This document shows, piece after piece, positions 27,012 to 35,487 of a DNA stretch of 64,000 nt. The position numbers and the translations under genes were made by a program. Origin of the DNA: SZUA-309 sp050185825 (GTDB taxonomy: Bacteria; Pseudomonadota; Gammaproteobacteria; Pseudomonadales; Azotimanducaceae); assembly GCA_050185825.1 (NCBI GenBank), contig JBFWZA010000012.1, positions 141,278-205,277 of the forward strand, given 5' to 3'. Position 1 is the stretch's first letter. Each line of letters begins with the position of its first letter. The notes below the pieces were generated by a model. The model was not told where the DNA came from and made no database searches. It saw only the letters and a list, made by a program, of their open reading frames with translations.

Positions 27012-28439
27012 TCAGCCGTCGTCCTCGTCCTGCTCCTGCTCCTGCCGGCGCCGGCTCCTCGGCCGCACCCTGCCGACGATCTCGTAGATCAGTCCCGACA
27101 CGGGATGCATGCGCGTCACCCGGAAGATGAGGCCGCCCACGGACATGGGCCGCACCCGGCGGACTTCCCGGAGCAGCGGCAGGAACAGCAGCGCGACTGC
27201 CAGCCGGGTTAGGCAGGAGGCGAGGAACAACCCGTACAGCGGGGTGAGCACGGTCACGGTGATCCCGAAGAAGTGCAGCTCGTCCGGCACGTACAGGGCG
27301 AGCAGCGCGCCGAGGCTGGCGCCGAGAAAGACGGCGATGGCGGCGAACACGTTGTGCACGGCGATGAGCGTGGCCCGGTGCTCGCTCGGCGTGAGGTCGA
27401 ACACGTACGCCGTGGCGGACAGCGTGAATCCGGCCCAGGCGAGGCCGCTGATCGACTGCACCACGAGCAGCCAGGCGTAATTCGTCGACACCAGCCACAG
27501 CGAGGGAATGATGGTGATGATGCTGCCGGTGGCGATGAGCAGCAGCCGGTTGCCGAACAGGTCGGCCAGCCGCCCCCAGCGGTTGAGGGTCAGGAACTGC
27601 ACCAGCACGGAGGCCACGGTGATGGTCATGAACTCGAAGTAGCTCTGGGACAGGTCGCGCAGGAGGTACAGCGTGAAGTAGGGGCCGGAGATGGCCACCG
27701 CGAACTGCATGGCCGCGAAGAACAGCGAGAACCGCATCAGCCGCGAGTGCCGGAAGCGCCGCCAGAGGGTGAGATCCTCGATCACCTCCAGGGCGGCCGT
27801 TTTCCGGGTGGGCTCGTGCATCTGCTCCAGGTGCCAGGCGGACGCGAGGCGCGCCAGGGCGGTGAAGGCGAACACCAGCACGAAGCCCCAGTAGGCGTCC
27901 GCCCAGCGGTCGGTCGCGTCGATGGCCAGGCCGGCGACGATCAGGGCGCTCACCGAGGCGACGCTCGACAGCCGCGTGCGCTCCGCGAAGAAGCGGCCGC
28001 GCCGGCCTTCCGGCACCAGGTCGCCGATCAGGCTGTTCCACTGCGGCGAGCCCAGGTTCGGCCCGCAGAAGTAGACGAAGACGATGGGAATGAGCAGCCA
28101 GGCGGCGTGCGTGGGGGCGAGCACCGGGGCCAGCGCCAGCGGCACCAGGCAGGCGGCCTGCAGCAGCGCGCCGTAGACGATGATCCGCTTGCGGATCCCG
28201 AACCGCCGCCCGACCCAGGCGGACACCATCTGCATGAACGAGGCGAGCAGCGGTGGCAGCGACGCGAGCAGGCCCACCACCGTGGTGCTGGCGTGGAGGA
28301 AGATGGCGAACGCGGAGAAGTAGCTCTCGGCGCCGCCGGTGAGGATGGAATAGTAGATGCCGTCCTTGATGGAATGCCGCAGCGAGGACTCGACCTGGGG
28401 GTCGTCGGAATAGGCACGGCTTCTGGACTTCGACGCCAC
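27012..28439 (-). CDS. MFS transporter
   Basis: 475 residues with about 12 membrane segments. The first half includes KDGIYYSILTGGAESYFSAF, the A-like loop WVGRRFGIRKR between helices 2 and 3, and GDLVPEGRRGRFFAERTR. A charged cytoplasmic tail ends QEQEQDEDDG. It is the last gene of the minus-strand run VOC-oxidase-redoxin-2OG oxygenase-MFS, 8 bp after the 2OG oxygenase stop. The substrate is unknown; export or uptake of the compound handled by the operon is likely (inference). Confidence 0.9.
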   Translation of the reverse strand: MASKSRSRAYSDDPQVESSLRHSIKDGIYYSILTGGAESYFSAFAIFLHASTTVVGLLASLPPLLASFMQMVSAWVGRRFGIRKRIIVYGALLQAACLVPLALAPVLAPTHAAWLLIPIVFVYFCGPNLGSPQWNSLIGDLVPEGRRGRFFAERTRLSSVASVSALIVAGLAIDATDRWADAYWGFVLVFAFTALARLASAWHLEQMHEPTRKTAALEVIEDLTLWRRFRHSRLMRFSLFFAAMQFAVAISGPYFTLYLLRDLSQSYFEFMTITVASVLVQFLTLNRWGRLADLFGNRLLLIATGSIITIIPSLWLVSTNYAWLLVVQSISGLAWAGFTLSATAYVFDLTPSEHRATLIAVHNVFAAIAVFLGASLGALLALYVPDELHFFGITVTVLTPLYGLFLASCLTRLAVALLFLPLLREVRRVRPMSVGGLIFRVTRMHPVSGLIYEIVGRVRPRSRRRQEQEQDEDDG

Positions 28440-28447
28440 GGAAGCGC

Positions 28448-29101
28448 TCAGACGTTGGCGAGTGGCAGCTCCGACCGGCGGCGGAACCAGCCGGCCAGGC
28501 TGTATCGGTCTGCGCGGGTGGGCAGCACCTCGTGGGGAAACTGCTCGCTCAGGTAGACGGCGAGGGTGCCGGCAGCCGGCGGAAACCGGCCGAGCTCACG
28601 CCCGGTTTCGTCGTAAAGCACGAGCTCCCCCCCGTCGCCGGGCATCCAGGCTTCGTTCAGGTAGCAGACCACGCTCACCACGCGATTGGCCTCACCGCGG
28701 AAGGCGTCCAGATGGCGCCGGTAGAACGCGCCCGGGGGGTAGCAGGCGAAGTGGCTCTCGAAGCTCGAGAGGCCGAGCATGAGCGTCCGGTTCAGGTGCG
28801 CGCGCAGGCCTTCCGACCAGTGCAGCCAGTCACGCCCGGCCGGATCCGAGCCGTCGATCCAGACGATCCGGTCCCGGCGCACGAAGTGGTTGAGCTGGTT
28901 GTCCGTGTTCCGGCCGACACCGGCAGCCCGGTAGCTTTCGAGATTCCGCGCGGCTTCTGCCAGCCGTCGAACGAGCAGCTCCGGAACGAGGCCCGTGAAC
29001 ACCCCCCAGCCCGAATCCACCAGGGCAGCGGCGACGATCTCGAATGCGGCGGCGGGATCCGAGGGCGCGGAGGGGGAATCGGGCAGGGACAGGTCTTGCA
29101 A
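28448..29101 (-). CDS. 2OG-Fe(II) oxygenase (prolyl 4-hydroxylase-like)
   Basis: About 217 residues if TTG 29101 is the start. No ATG is available upstream of the conserved core, so the start is uncertain. Motifs in order: ALVDSGWGVFTGLVP, YPPGAFYRRHLDAF with the H-x-D iron ligands (about 130 and 132), FPHEVLPT with the distal His (about 190), and RYSLAGWFR with the 2-oxoglutarate Arg (about 199). The CYLNEAW and GGELVLYD strands are typical of the P4Hc family. It lies downstream of the UGA-containing redoxin gene and directly upstream of the MFS gene. The protein or metabolite target is unknown. Confidence 0.8.
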   Translation of the reverse strand: MQDLSLPDSPSAPSDPAAAFEIVAAALVDSGWGVFTGLVPELLVRRLAEAARNLESYRAAGVGRNTDNQLNHFVRRDRIVWIDGSDPAGRDWLHWSEGLRAHLNRTLMLGLSSFESHFACYPPGAFYRRHLDAFRGEANRVVSVVCYLNEAWMPGDGGELVLYDETGRELGRFPPAAGTLAVYLSEQFPHEVLPTRADRYSLAGWFRRRSELPLANV

Positions 29102-29199
29102 GGCTGTGCATCCGAGTGCGCGGGGAGGTGCCGGCCGGGCGGCGGCGCAGTGTACTCCCGGCGCTGTGGACCGGCACGTTTTTTTACGCTGCGGGCGTA

Positions 29200-29445
29200 T
29201 CAGACACCGGCCAGAAATCTGCGGATGCTCCGCCGGGTGAGGAACAGCTTCGAGAGGCTGCGCTCCCCGTGCACGAGTGCCGGGACCCGACGGATGCCGC
29301 GCTCGCGCAGCCCGCCGGGATGCTCGAGCACGTTCACGTGCTCGACGCTGACGTGCGGAAACTCGGGAAGCACCTTCGCGAGCGACAGACCTGCCGCTTT
29401 GCACCGGCCTCAGGTCGGGGAGTGGTAGAACTGCACCGTCTGCAT
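29200..29445 (-). CDS. Putative selenoprotein: thioredoxin-fold protein with a UGRC motif
   Basis: 81 residues when the UGA at 29412-29410 is read as selenocysteine (U12). Seen: MQTVQFYHSPT-U-GRCKAAGL, which places UGA at the first Cys of the CxxC motif after a thioredoxin beta strand. The frame then stays open for 69 more codons and contains RVPALVHG, the cis-Pro loop that packs against the active site, ending RRFLAGV. Downstream of UGA a hairpin with an AGGUCU loop fits a bacterial SECIS (separate entry). Family knowledge: U-x-x-C thioredoxin-like selenoproteins exist in bacteria. ATG 29499 would add 18 residues with a CAAC pair; neither start has a good SD. A TGC-to-TGA nonsense mutation is the alternative, but it does not explain the SECIS. 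selABCD are not in the window. Confidence 0.85.
29382..29397 (-). promoter_or_regulatory. Predicted bacterial SECIS hairpin
   Basis: On the minus strand GCGGCA-GGUC-UGUCGC forms a 6-bp stem (one G-U pair) starting 12 nt after the UGA at 29412-29410. The loop region reads AGGUCU. In E. coli fdhF, UGA is followed at codons +6 to +8 by GCA-GGU-CUG, the SelB-recognised apical loop. Here the same three codons occur at the same +6 to +8 positions, although the surrounding protein is unrelated to formate dehydrogenase. Confidence 0.85.
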
Positions 29446-29524
29446 GGTCTGTTCGCCGTCGTCGGAATTCGAGCCACAGGCCGCACAGGGTAGGGCCATC
29501 GTGGGCCGCTGCCAACCGTGCGGA

Positions 29525-30652
29525 CTACGTCGCCCGGAACGCCTCGAACAGGCGGACGTGCTCGGACAATATGCGCTCGGTCTCTTCCGGCTCCGGGTGG
29601 GTGGAGCCATCGCCGGGCTTGAACGTGCCGCCGAGCAGCAGCACATCGGACCGGGGAAACAGGTAGAGCAGACCGCGACCACCGCCGGTGGTGAGGTAGT
29701 CGATGGCGGGGTCCGGCGGCAGCAGCACGAGCTGACCCTTGGCCGGGATGAGCTCGGTGTCGCCGAAGAGCGCGGCAGCCCCCAGGCCGGTGCAGTTGAA
29801 GATCACCGCTTCCTCCAGGCCGAGCACGTCGCCCACGTCGCCGAAGTCGCGGATGACGAAGCGGCCGCCGGCCAGCTGGAAATCGCGCACCAGGCTGCGC
29901 AGCAGGCGCGCCGGCTCGATCATCATGGTGACGGAGCGACGGGCGTGCAGGTTGCCGAACGGATGGCTGCCGGGCGGGAGGTCGGCCGAGTAGGGCATGA
30001 GGTCGGCGAAGTCCTCGCCGCCGCCCGACAGTGCCGGTGCCGGCGGCGAATCGGACAGGGCGAAGTGCTCGAGCCAGCGGATGCCGTAGTCCTCGCCACC
30101 GAGGCTGGTGTAGGCATGGTGCGCGACGCGCGCGGCCCAGCCGAGCCGGGCGACGAATTCCGGGCTCGCGGCGTCCGGGTTGTAGACACTGAACGGGCCC
30201 CACTCGCCGCCGGCGACGTTCGACGTGGTGTGGCGCGCCATGGAGCGCGTGTAGATCGTCACCTGCCAGCCGGCGTCCTGCAGCAATCTGGCGCTGGTCA
30301 GGCCCATGACGCCACTGCCGACAACCGCGGCCTGCCCCGGTGGCCGATCGCCGAGCTCGCGGACGGCAAGCGCGGACGATCCCCAGGAGAGGCTGATGCC
30401 GCCGCCGCCATGACCGTAGTTGTGCACCACGAGCTTGTCGTCGAATGGCTCGGCGCGCACCACGAAGCCGGAAGCACGATACGGCCGGTGCCCGACGATC
30501 TCCCGGATCACGTTGCCGCGATCGATCTGCGGTACGGCCCACGGCTGCCGGGAGTAAGCACGGCCGAGCGCATAGGGTGAAGACGGGGGCCGTCCGCAGC
30601 CGATCAGCGGTGCGGCTGCGAGCGTGGTCAACGCGGTGCGCCGGGAGATCAT
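29525..30652 (-). CDS. FAD-dependent D-amino-acid-oxidase-family protein, exported lipoprotein-like
   Basis: 375 residues. ATG 30652 overlaps the VOC stop by 4 bp (ATGA), showing translational coupling. MISRRTALTTLAAAPLIGCG has a twin-arginine-like SRRT and a lipobox Cys, so Tat export with lipid anchoring is possible. The FAD dinucleotide motif AAVVGSGVMGLTSARLL and the later IFNCTGLGAAALFGD and GGTFKPGD segments are those of the D-amino-acid oxidase/DAO fold. Oxidises an amine or amino acid; the substrate is unknown. Second gene of the operon, upstream of the putative selenoredoxin. Confidence 0.85.
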   Translation of the reverse strand: MISRRTALTTLAAAPLIGCGRPPSSPYALGRAYSRQPWAVPQIDRGNVIREIVGHRPYRASGFVVRAEPFDDKLVVHNYGHGGGGISLSWGSSALAVRELGDRPPGQAAVVGSGVMGLTSARLLQDAGWQVTIYTRSMARHTTSNVAGGEWGPFSVYNPDAASPEFVARLGWAARVAHHAYTSLGGEDYGIRWLEHFALSDSPPAPALSGGGEDFADLMPYSADLPPGSHPFGNLHARRSVTMMIEPARLLRSLVRDFQLAGGRFVIRDFGDVGDVLGLEEAVIFNCTGLGAAALFGDTELIPAKGQLVLLPPDPAIDYLTTGGGRGLLYLFPRSDVLLLGGTFKPGDGSTHPEPEETERILSEHVRLFEAFRAT

Positions 30653-31053
30653 GCGGTCTGCAGAAACTCCACCCAGTTGCCGTCCGGGTCCTCGACGATG
30701 GCGATGCGCACGCCGGGCCGGATCTCGGTCGGCTTCACCGCCACCTTCGCGCCTGCGTCGGCGCAGGCCTGGGTGAGCGCGGCCACGTCGGCCACGGAGA
30801 TCGTCCAGTAGCGGTAGCCGGTGGCGCCGGGGATGCCGCCGGGCACCGCGTTCCTGTCGGAGAGATTGCCCGGTGTGTAGAGCTTGATGAGGCTCGTGCC
30901 GCACATCAGCCGGTGCATGCTGCCGCCGCCCGGCATCTGCATCTCGCCCTGATAGTCGAGCCCCAGGGTGTCGCGGTAGAACGCCAGCATCGGCCCGGGC
31001 GTGCGGGTGACGATGCCGAGGTCGATGGAGTCCTTGGTCAGTTCGATGGTCAT
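30649..31053 (-). CDS. VOC-family (glyoxalase/dioxygenase fold) protein
   Basis: 134 residues from ATG 31053 (SD AGGAAGG). Two beta-alpha-beta-beta-beta modules typical of vicinal oxygen chelate proteins: DLGIVTRTPGPMLAFYRDTLG at the start and the closing IVEDPDGNWVEFLQ with the metal Glu. First gene of the five-gene minus-strand operon; divergent from an acyl-CoA dehydrogenase gene. The reaction is unknown. Confidence 0.85.
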   Translation of the reverse strand: MTIELTKDSIDLGIVTRTPGPMLAFYRDTLGLDYQGEMQMPGGGSMHRLMCGTSLIKLYTPGNLSDRNAVPGGIPGATGYRYWTISVADVAALTQACADAGAKVAVKPTEIRPGVRIAIVEDPDGNWVEFLQTA

Positions 31054-31176
31054 GATCCCTTCCTGCGTGGCAAGCCGGCGATGGTAGCACCCCTCCTTGC
31101 AGGCATTGTAGGCATCGGGTGCGGAGAGTGCGTACACTGGTCCCTTTTCAATGCACACCTGTCAGGGGAGAGGGAC

Positions 31177-32403
31177 ATGATCGACTTCGAGATTCCGGAA
31201 GAAACCAAGGCCATCCGCGAGAAGGTGCGCACCTTCGTGCAGGAACACTGCTTCCCCGCGGAGAAGGAGCTCGCGCATCGTGAGTTCGAGGACGTGCTCG
31301 CGGGGCTGCGCGAGAAAGCGCGCGCCCAGGGGCTGTGGTGTCCGTTCATTCCGCAGGAATACGGCGGCATGGGCCTCAAGCCGCTGGCCAATGCCCTGGT
31401 GCAGATGGAGCTCGGCGAGAGCATGCTCGGCGCGCTGGCGCTCAACACCCAGGGCCCGGACGATGCCACCATGCTCACGCTCCTCGAGCACGGCACGGAC
31501 TTCCAGAAGGAAAAGTTCCTGAAGCCTTTGCTCGACGGTAAGAAGCGCATCTGTTACTCCATGACGGAGAAGGCGGCCGGAGCGGACGCCACCGGCATGC
31601 GCACCACGGCGGTGCTGGACGGCGACAACTACGTGCTGAACGGCGAGAAGTGGTTCAGCTCCTCCGCCAGCGTCGCGGACATCGCCGTGGTGATGGCGCG
31701 CACGGACGAGAACGCCCCGCGCCACCAGCAGTTCACCACCTTCATCGTCGAGCTGCCGAATCCCGGCTATCAGATCGTGCGCAATATCGAAACCATGCAG
31801 CCGCACACGGAGATCGGCCTGAAGCTGGGCGGCAGTCACTCCGAGATCAAGATCGAGAACCTGGTGGTGCCGCGGGAGAACATCCTCGGCGGGCTCGGCA
31901 AGGGCTTCGACATGGGCCAGCACCGGCTCGCCTACGGCCGTCTGCGCCACGGCATGCACAACGTGGCCATGGCCCAGCGGGCGCTGGATCTGGCTGCGAA
32001 GCAGGTCACCAGCCGGGAGACGTTCGGCCGGCGGCTCGCAGACCGGCAGGGCGTGCAGTGGATGCTGGCCGAGTGCGCGAGCGAGCTCTACATGGCGCGC
32101 CTCATGCTCCTGCATATCGCCTACAAGGCGGAGAAGGGGCTGGATCTCCGCCAGGAGAACTCCATCGCCAAGGTGTTCCTGGCGCACATGGTTCACAAGG
32201 TGGTGGACACGGCGCTGCAGCTGCACGGTGCGCTCGGTTACAGCCAGGACACGCCACTTGCACGCTGGTACACGGGTATCCGTGCGCAGCGTCTGGTGGA
32301 CGGCCCGGACGAGGTGCACAAGTGGCGGGTGGGCCGCAACGTGATCAAGGCCTACGAGCAGTTCGGCACCACCGCGTCGGCAGCGGGAGGCGATCTGCTC
32401 TAG
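31177..32403 (+). CDS. Acyl-CoA dehydrogenase
   Basis: 408 residues, SD GGGGAGAGGG. The N-terminal helical domain, the beta-domain motif CYSMTEKAAGADATGM and NGEKWFSSSASVADIAVV, and the C-terminal YGRLRHGMHNVAMAQRALD, LQLHGALGYSQDTPLARWY are typical of the FAD acyl-CoA dehydrogenase family. It oxidises an acyl-CoA to the enoyl-CoA. It is of the larger, ACAD10/11-like soluble type by its start IPEETKAIREKVRTFVQ. Divergent from the VOC operon with 123 bp between. Confidence 0.9.
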   Translation: MIDFEIPEETKAIREKVRTFVQEHCFPAEKELAHREFEDVLAGLREKARAQGLWCPFIPQEYGGMGLKPLANALVQMELGESMLGALALNTQGPDDATMLTLLEHGTDFQKEKFLKPLLDGKKRICYSMTEKAAGADATGMRTTAVLDGDNYVLNGEKWFSSSASVADIAVVMARTDENAPRHQQFTTFIVELPNPGYQIVRNIETMQPHTEIGLKLGGSHSEIKIENLVVPRENILGGLGKGFDMGQHRLAYGRLRHGMHNVAMAQRALDLAAKQVTSRETFGRRLADRQGVQWMLAECASELYMARLMLLHIAYKAEKGLDLRQENSIAKVFLAHMVHKVVDTALQLHGALGYSQDTPLARWYTGIRAQRLVDGPDEVHKWRVGRNVIKAYEQFGTTASAAGGDLL

Positions 32404-32422
32404 TCGGAGCGCACGGCCGGCG

Positions 32423-32719
32423 TCAGTGCCTCACCCAGAGCGCGTCGGAGACCAGGCAGATGCCCCCTGAACGGGTCAGCAGGGGGCGGACGCCTTCGAC
32501 GATGGCGGTCACGGTGTCCTCGTCGTCGCAGGCGATGATGAACACGCAGTTGCTCAGCGTGCCGGTAGGATCGTCCCCCCGGCGCCGGCCGCGGTTGCCG
32601 TAGCCGCTGGCCCTGGGGATCAGGGTGTAGCCCGGCGCGTTGAGCGACTCCAGCCGCTCGACGAGGCGCGACGCGAGGGCTTCCTCGATGACGATCTCGA
32701 TGCGCTTACAGGGTTTCAT
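32423..32719 (-). CDS. sbtB: PII-like signalling protein SbtB
   Basis: 98 residues. Compact PII fold: RIEIVIEEALASRLVERLE as first strand-helix, a T-loop region with GYGNRGRRRGDD, and a C-terminal strand SDALWV. SbtB binds adenine nucleotides and gates the bicarbonate transporter SbtA in cyanobacteria and some proteobacteria. It lies 9 bp after sbtA in the purK-purE-sbtA-sbtB operon, which supports the call. Confidence 0.85.
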   Translation of the reverse strand: MKPCKRIEIVIEEALASRLVERLESLNAPGYTLIPRASGYGNRGRRRGDDPTGTLSNCVFIIACDDEDTVTAIVEGVRPLLTRSGGICLVSDALWVRH

Positions 32720-32728
32720 GCGTCTTGC

Positions 32729-33744
32729 TCATCCCGTGGTGAACCAGCGGATCAGCAGATGATAGCCGGGGATGCCGAGCAGCAGGTTCAATGGAAAGGT
32801 CAGGGCCAGTGACATGGGCAGGTAGAGGCCGGGATTGGCTTCGGGCAGTGCCAGGCGCATGGCCGCCGGCACCGCGATGTAGGAAGCGCTCGCGGCGAGC
32901 ACGGTGAGCAGCAGCGCGTCTCCCTCGCTTAAGCCGATCAGCAGCGCGAGCGTCACGCCGATGGCGGCATTGAGCAGCGGCAGCACGAGTGCCAGGCCGA
33001 TCACGGTTCTGCCATTGAGCACCAGACCGGCGGCGGCCGGCTTGGCGACCCGGGCACGAAACTCCTGCAGCCGCCGCGCGGCGACGATGCCCATGTCCAG
33101 CAGGAACAGGCAGAGTAGGCCGATGAAGAGGTCGCCGACGAGGCCCTTGATCTGCACCATGCCCGCAGGGCCCGTGATCCAGCCGATGAGCATGCTGCCG
33201 ATCAGCAGAAAGACCGAACCGTTGAGCAGCGATTCCCGGGTCAGCTCGCGCCAGTCGATGCCGGTTGAGTCGTTTTCGGCCTCGCGGGATACGCGGTAGA
33301 GCAGGATGCCGATGATGATCGCCGGCGACTCCATGAGCGCCATGGCGGCGACCAGGTAGCCGCTCCAGGGAATTCCCGCGGCGTCCAGATAGCCCGTCGC
33401 GGTGACGAACGTCACGGCGCTGACCGAACCGTAGGTGGCGGCGATGGCAGCGGCATCGGCTGTCGATGCGCGTCGTCTGAGCAGGAAGAACACGTAGACG
33501 GGAACCACCGAGGCCAGACCGATGGCCGCACCCAGCACCATCACCACGTTCAGATCAGGTGGGTTTTCCGCGAGTGCCACACCGCCCTTGAAGCCGATCG
33601 CGAAGAGCAGATAGAGAGAAAGAAACCGCGCGATCTGGGTGGGGATCTCGAGGTCCGAGCGGAGCAGGCGGCCGCGGCCCCGAGAAAGAAGAACAGCAGC
33701 GGCGGTGAGCTCAGGTTGCTTAAGAACAGCGTGTCCAAGCTCAA
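32729..33744 (-). pseudogene. sbtA: Sodium-dependent bicarbonate transporter SbtA, single frameshift near the N-terminus
   Basis: Two frames together give a full SbtA. The first frame starts at TTG 33744 and encodes LDTLFLSNLSSPPLLFFFLG; the second continues with LLRSDLEIPTQIARFLSLYL and GFKGGVALAENPPD to the stop. The switch lies in a GC run at about 33667-33683 and needs one missing base (a -1 change). The rest, with about 10 membrane segments, ALMESPAIIIGILLYR and LPEANPGLYLPMSLALTFPLN, is undamaged. A sequencing or assembly error, a recent mutation and a -1 recoding event are all possible. The TTG start overlaps the purE stop (TTGA). Imports bicarbonate with sodium. Confidence 0.8.
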
Positions 33745-34232
33745 CCCCTGCGGGTGGCAATTGCCGCTTTTTCCAGCACCAGCGACTCCAGGCGCTGCTT
33801 GTAGCCGGAGATGCGATCACGCACGGCGATGTTCGAGCTGCCGATGATCTGCGCCGCGAGCAGCCCGGCGTTCGTCGCGCCGTCGATGGCCACCGTGGCG
33901 ACGGGTACGCCGCGTGGCATCTGAACGATGGACAGCAGGGCATCGAGTCCCGTCAGCGCCGTGGTGTTCACGGGTACGCCGATCACGGGCAGCGGCGTCA
34001 GTGACGCCACCATGCCCGGCAGGTGTGCGGCGCCGCCGGCGCCCGCGATGATCACCGCCAGGCCCCGTCCTGCCGCGCTGGTGGCGTACTCGAAGAGCCG
34101 CGCCGGCGTGCGGTGCGCGCTCACCACCGTGCGCTCGAACGGGATCTCTAGCTCTTCGAGCACGTCTTCCGCGCCGCGCATGATCGGCAGATCGGAGTCG
34201 CTGCCCATGATGATGCCGACCGTGGACGTCAT
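33741..34232 (-). CDS. purE: N5-carboxyaminoimidazole ribonucleotide mutase PurE
   Basis: 163 residues from ATG 34232. Family motifs: GIIMGSDSDLPIM, VSAHRTPARLFEYA with the catalytic His, and GAGGAAHLPGMVASLTPLPVIGVP. Converts N5-CAIR to CAIR in purine synthesis. Its ATG overlaps the purK stop by 4 bp and its stop overlaps the sbtA start, so all three should be translated in coupled fashion. Confidence 0.95.
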   Translation of the reverse strand: MTSTVGIIMGSDSDLPIMRGAEDVLEELEIPFERTVVSAHRTPARLFEYATSAAGRGLAVIIAGAGGAAHLPGMVASLTPLPVIGVPVNTTALTGLDALLSIVQMPRGVPVATVAIDGATNAGLLAAQIIGSSNIAVRDRISGYKQRLESLVLEKAAIATRRG

Positions 34233-35440
34233 GAGCCGGTCCGGGTGGCCGGATCCGCTGCCGCGGAGAGCACAGTCAGCGTGCGCTGCCTTGCCAGGAC
34301 CGGATCGTCGGTGAGGCAGGTCACGTGTCCCAGTTTGCGCCATGGTCGATCCGGCGCCTTGCCGTACCAGTGCACGATCGTGTCAGCCGCGGCACCCCTG
34401 ACCCGTGCCGGCGCGCCGACCGGCAGCTTCGGATCGTTGAGAATGTTCTGGGTGATGGCCGGTGTGAGCAGGCCGGCAGGTCCCAGAGGGGCGCCGAGCA
34501 CAGCACGCAGCTGCTGCTCGAACTGAGAGGTTCGACAGGCCTCGATGGTGTGATGACCGCTGTTGTGGACTCTGGGCGAGATTTCGTTGATCAGCAGGCT
34601 GTCGTCCGGCAGCGCGAACAGCTCGATGGCGAACAGCCCCGGTGTGTTCAGTCGGGAGACGACCGCCCGGGCGATGCCGATGGCCCGCCGTTTCAGCGCG
34701 CGGCTGATTCGGGCCGGCGCAATCACCCGGTCCAGGATGTTCGCCGCGTCGAGAAACTCCAGCTCGACCGGATCGTAGACGCTGACCTCGCCGTTGCCGT
34801 TGTCGGCGACGAGCACCGAGAGCTCCCTGATACCGGTCAGGCAGGCCTCGATGAGGCTCGGCTGGAGCCAGAGGTCTGCGAGAGCGGCGCGGTTCTTCAG
34901 GATCTGCCCACCACGGCCGTCGTAGCCGCCCGTGAGCGCCTTCTGCACCAGGGGCAGTCCGAAGTGGCGGCCGAGCTGACCGGGATCGGGATCGTGGCCG
35001 TTCCACGCCAGAAAGCGATTGATGGGCAGACCGTTACGACGCAGCCACTGCTTCTGGGTGAGCTTGTTCTGAAGTCGGAGCATCACCGATGGATCCGGCG
35101 CAACGCGTACCCTTTGCAGCCGGGTGAGGTCGGCCAGTCGCCGTAGCACCTCCGGCGAGACGGTTTCTATTTCGAAGGTGATGCAGTCCGTGCGCGCGGC
35201 CAGCGCTTCGGCGGCCGACACGTCGCCATAGTCCCCGACGACGAGTTCATCGGCGTGCCGTGCAGCGGGGCAGCCGGGGTCCGGGGCGAGCAGGGTGGTG
35301 TGCACGTCCAGCTTCCGGGCCGCCTGGCAGAGCATGCTGCCGAGCTGGCCGCCGCCCACGATGCCGACGCGTCGGCCGCGCAGCGCCCGGGCATCCGCAG
35401 CGATCGCGGCATCTGGGAACGGAAGGGGATTGTTCAACAC
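34229..35440 (-). CDS. purK: N5-carboxyaminoimidazole ribonucleotide synthase PurK
   Basis: 403 residues from GTG 35440 (GGAGAC ahead). ATP-grasp enzyme that uses ATP, bicarbonate and AIR to make N5-CAIR. Motifs: VGIVGGGQLGSMLCQAARKL, ITFEIETVS, LTGGYDGRGGQILKN and LINEISPRVHNSGHHTIEAC. First gene of purK-purE-sbtA-sbtB. The bicarbonate requirement of PurK gives a reason for the adjoining transporter. Confidence 0.95.
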   Translation of the reverse strand: MLNNPLPFPDAAIAADARALRGRRVGIVGGGQLGSMLCQAARKLDVHTTLLAPDPGCPAARHADELVVGDYGDVSAAEALAARTDCITFEIETVSPEVLRRLADLTRLQRVRVAPDPSVMLRLQNKLTQKQWLRRNGLPINRFLAWNGHDPDPGQLGRHFGLPLVQKALTGGYDGRGGQILKNRAALADLWLQPSLIEACLTGIRELSVLVADNGNGEVSVYDPVELEFLDAANILDRVIAPARISRALKRRAIGIARAVVSRLNTPGLFAIELFALPDDSLLINEISPRVHNSGHHTIEACRTSQFEQQLRAVLGAPLGPAGLLTPAITQNILNDPKLPVGAPARVRGAAADTIVHWYGKAPDRPWRKLGHVTCLTDDPVLARQRTLTVLSAAADPATRTGS

Positions 35441-35487
35441 GGCGTCTCCGACCAGGGCTGGCGGGAGAGGGTACGAATTTCGTTACT

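Noticed and set aside
29410..29412. Reading the UGA as a nonsense mutation that makes the redoxin a pseudogene
   Set aside because: A chance mutation would not put GCA-GGU-CUG and a matching hairpin at the fdhF distance. The downstream frame is intact. It remains the main alternative.
29446..29499. N-terminal extension of the redoxin from ATG 29499 (MALPCAACGS...)
   Set aside because: No SD and no homology support; kept only as an alternative start.
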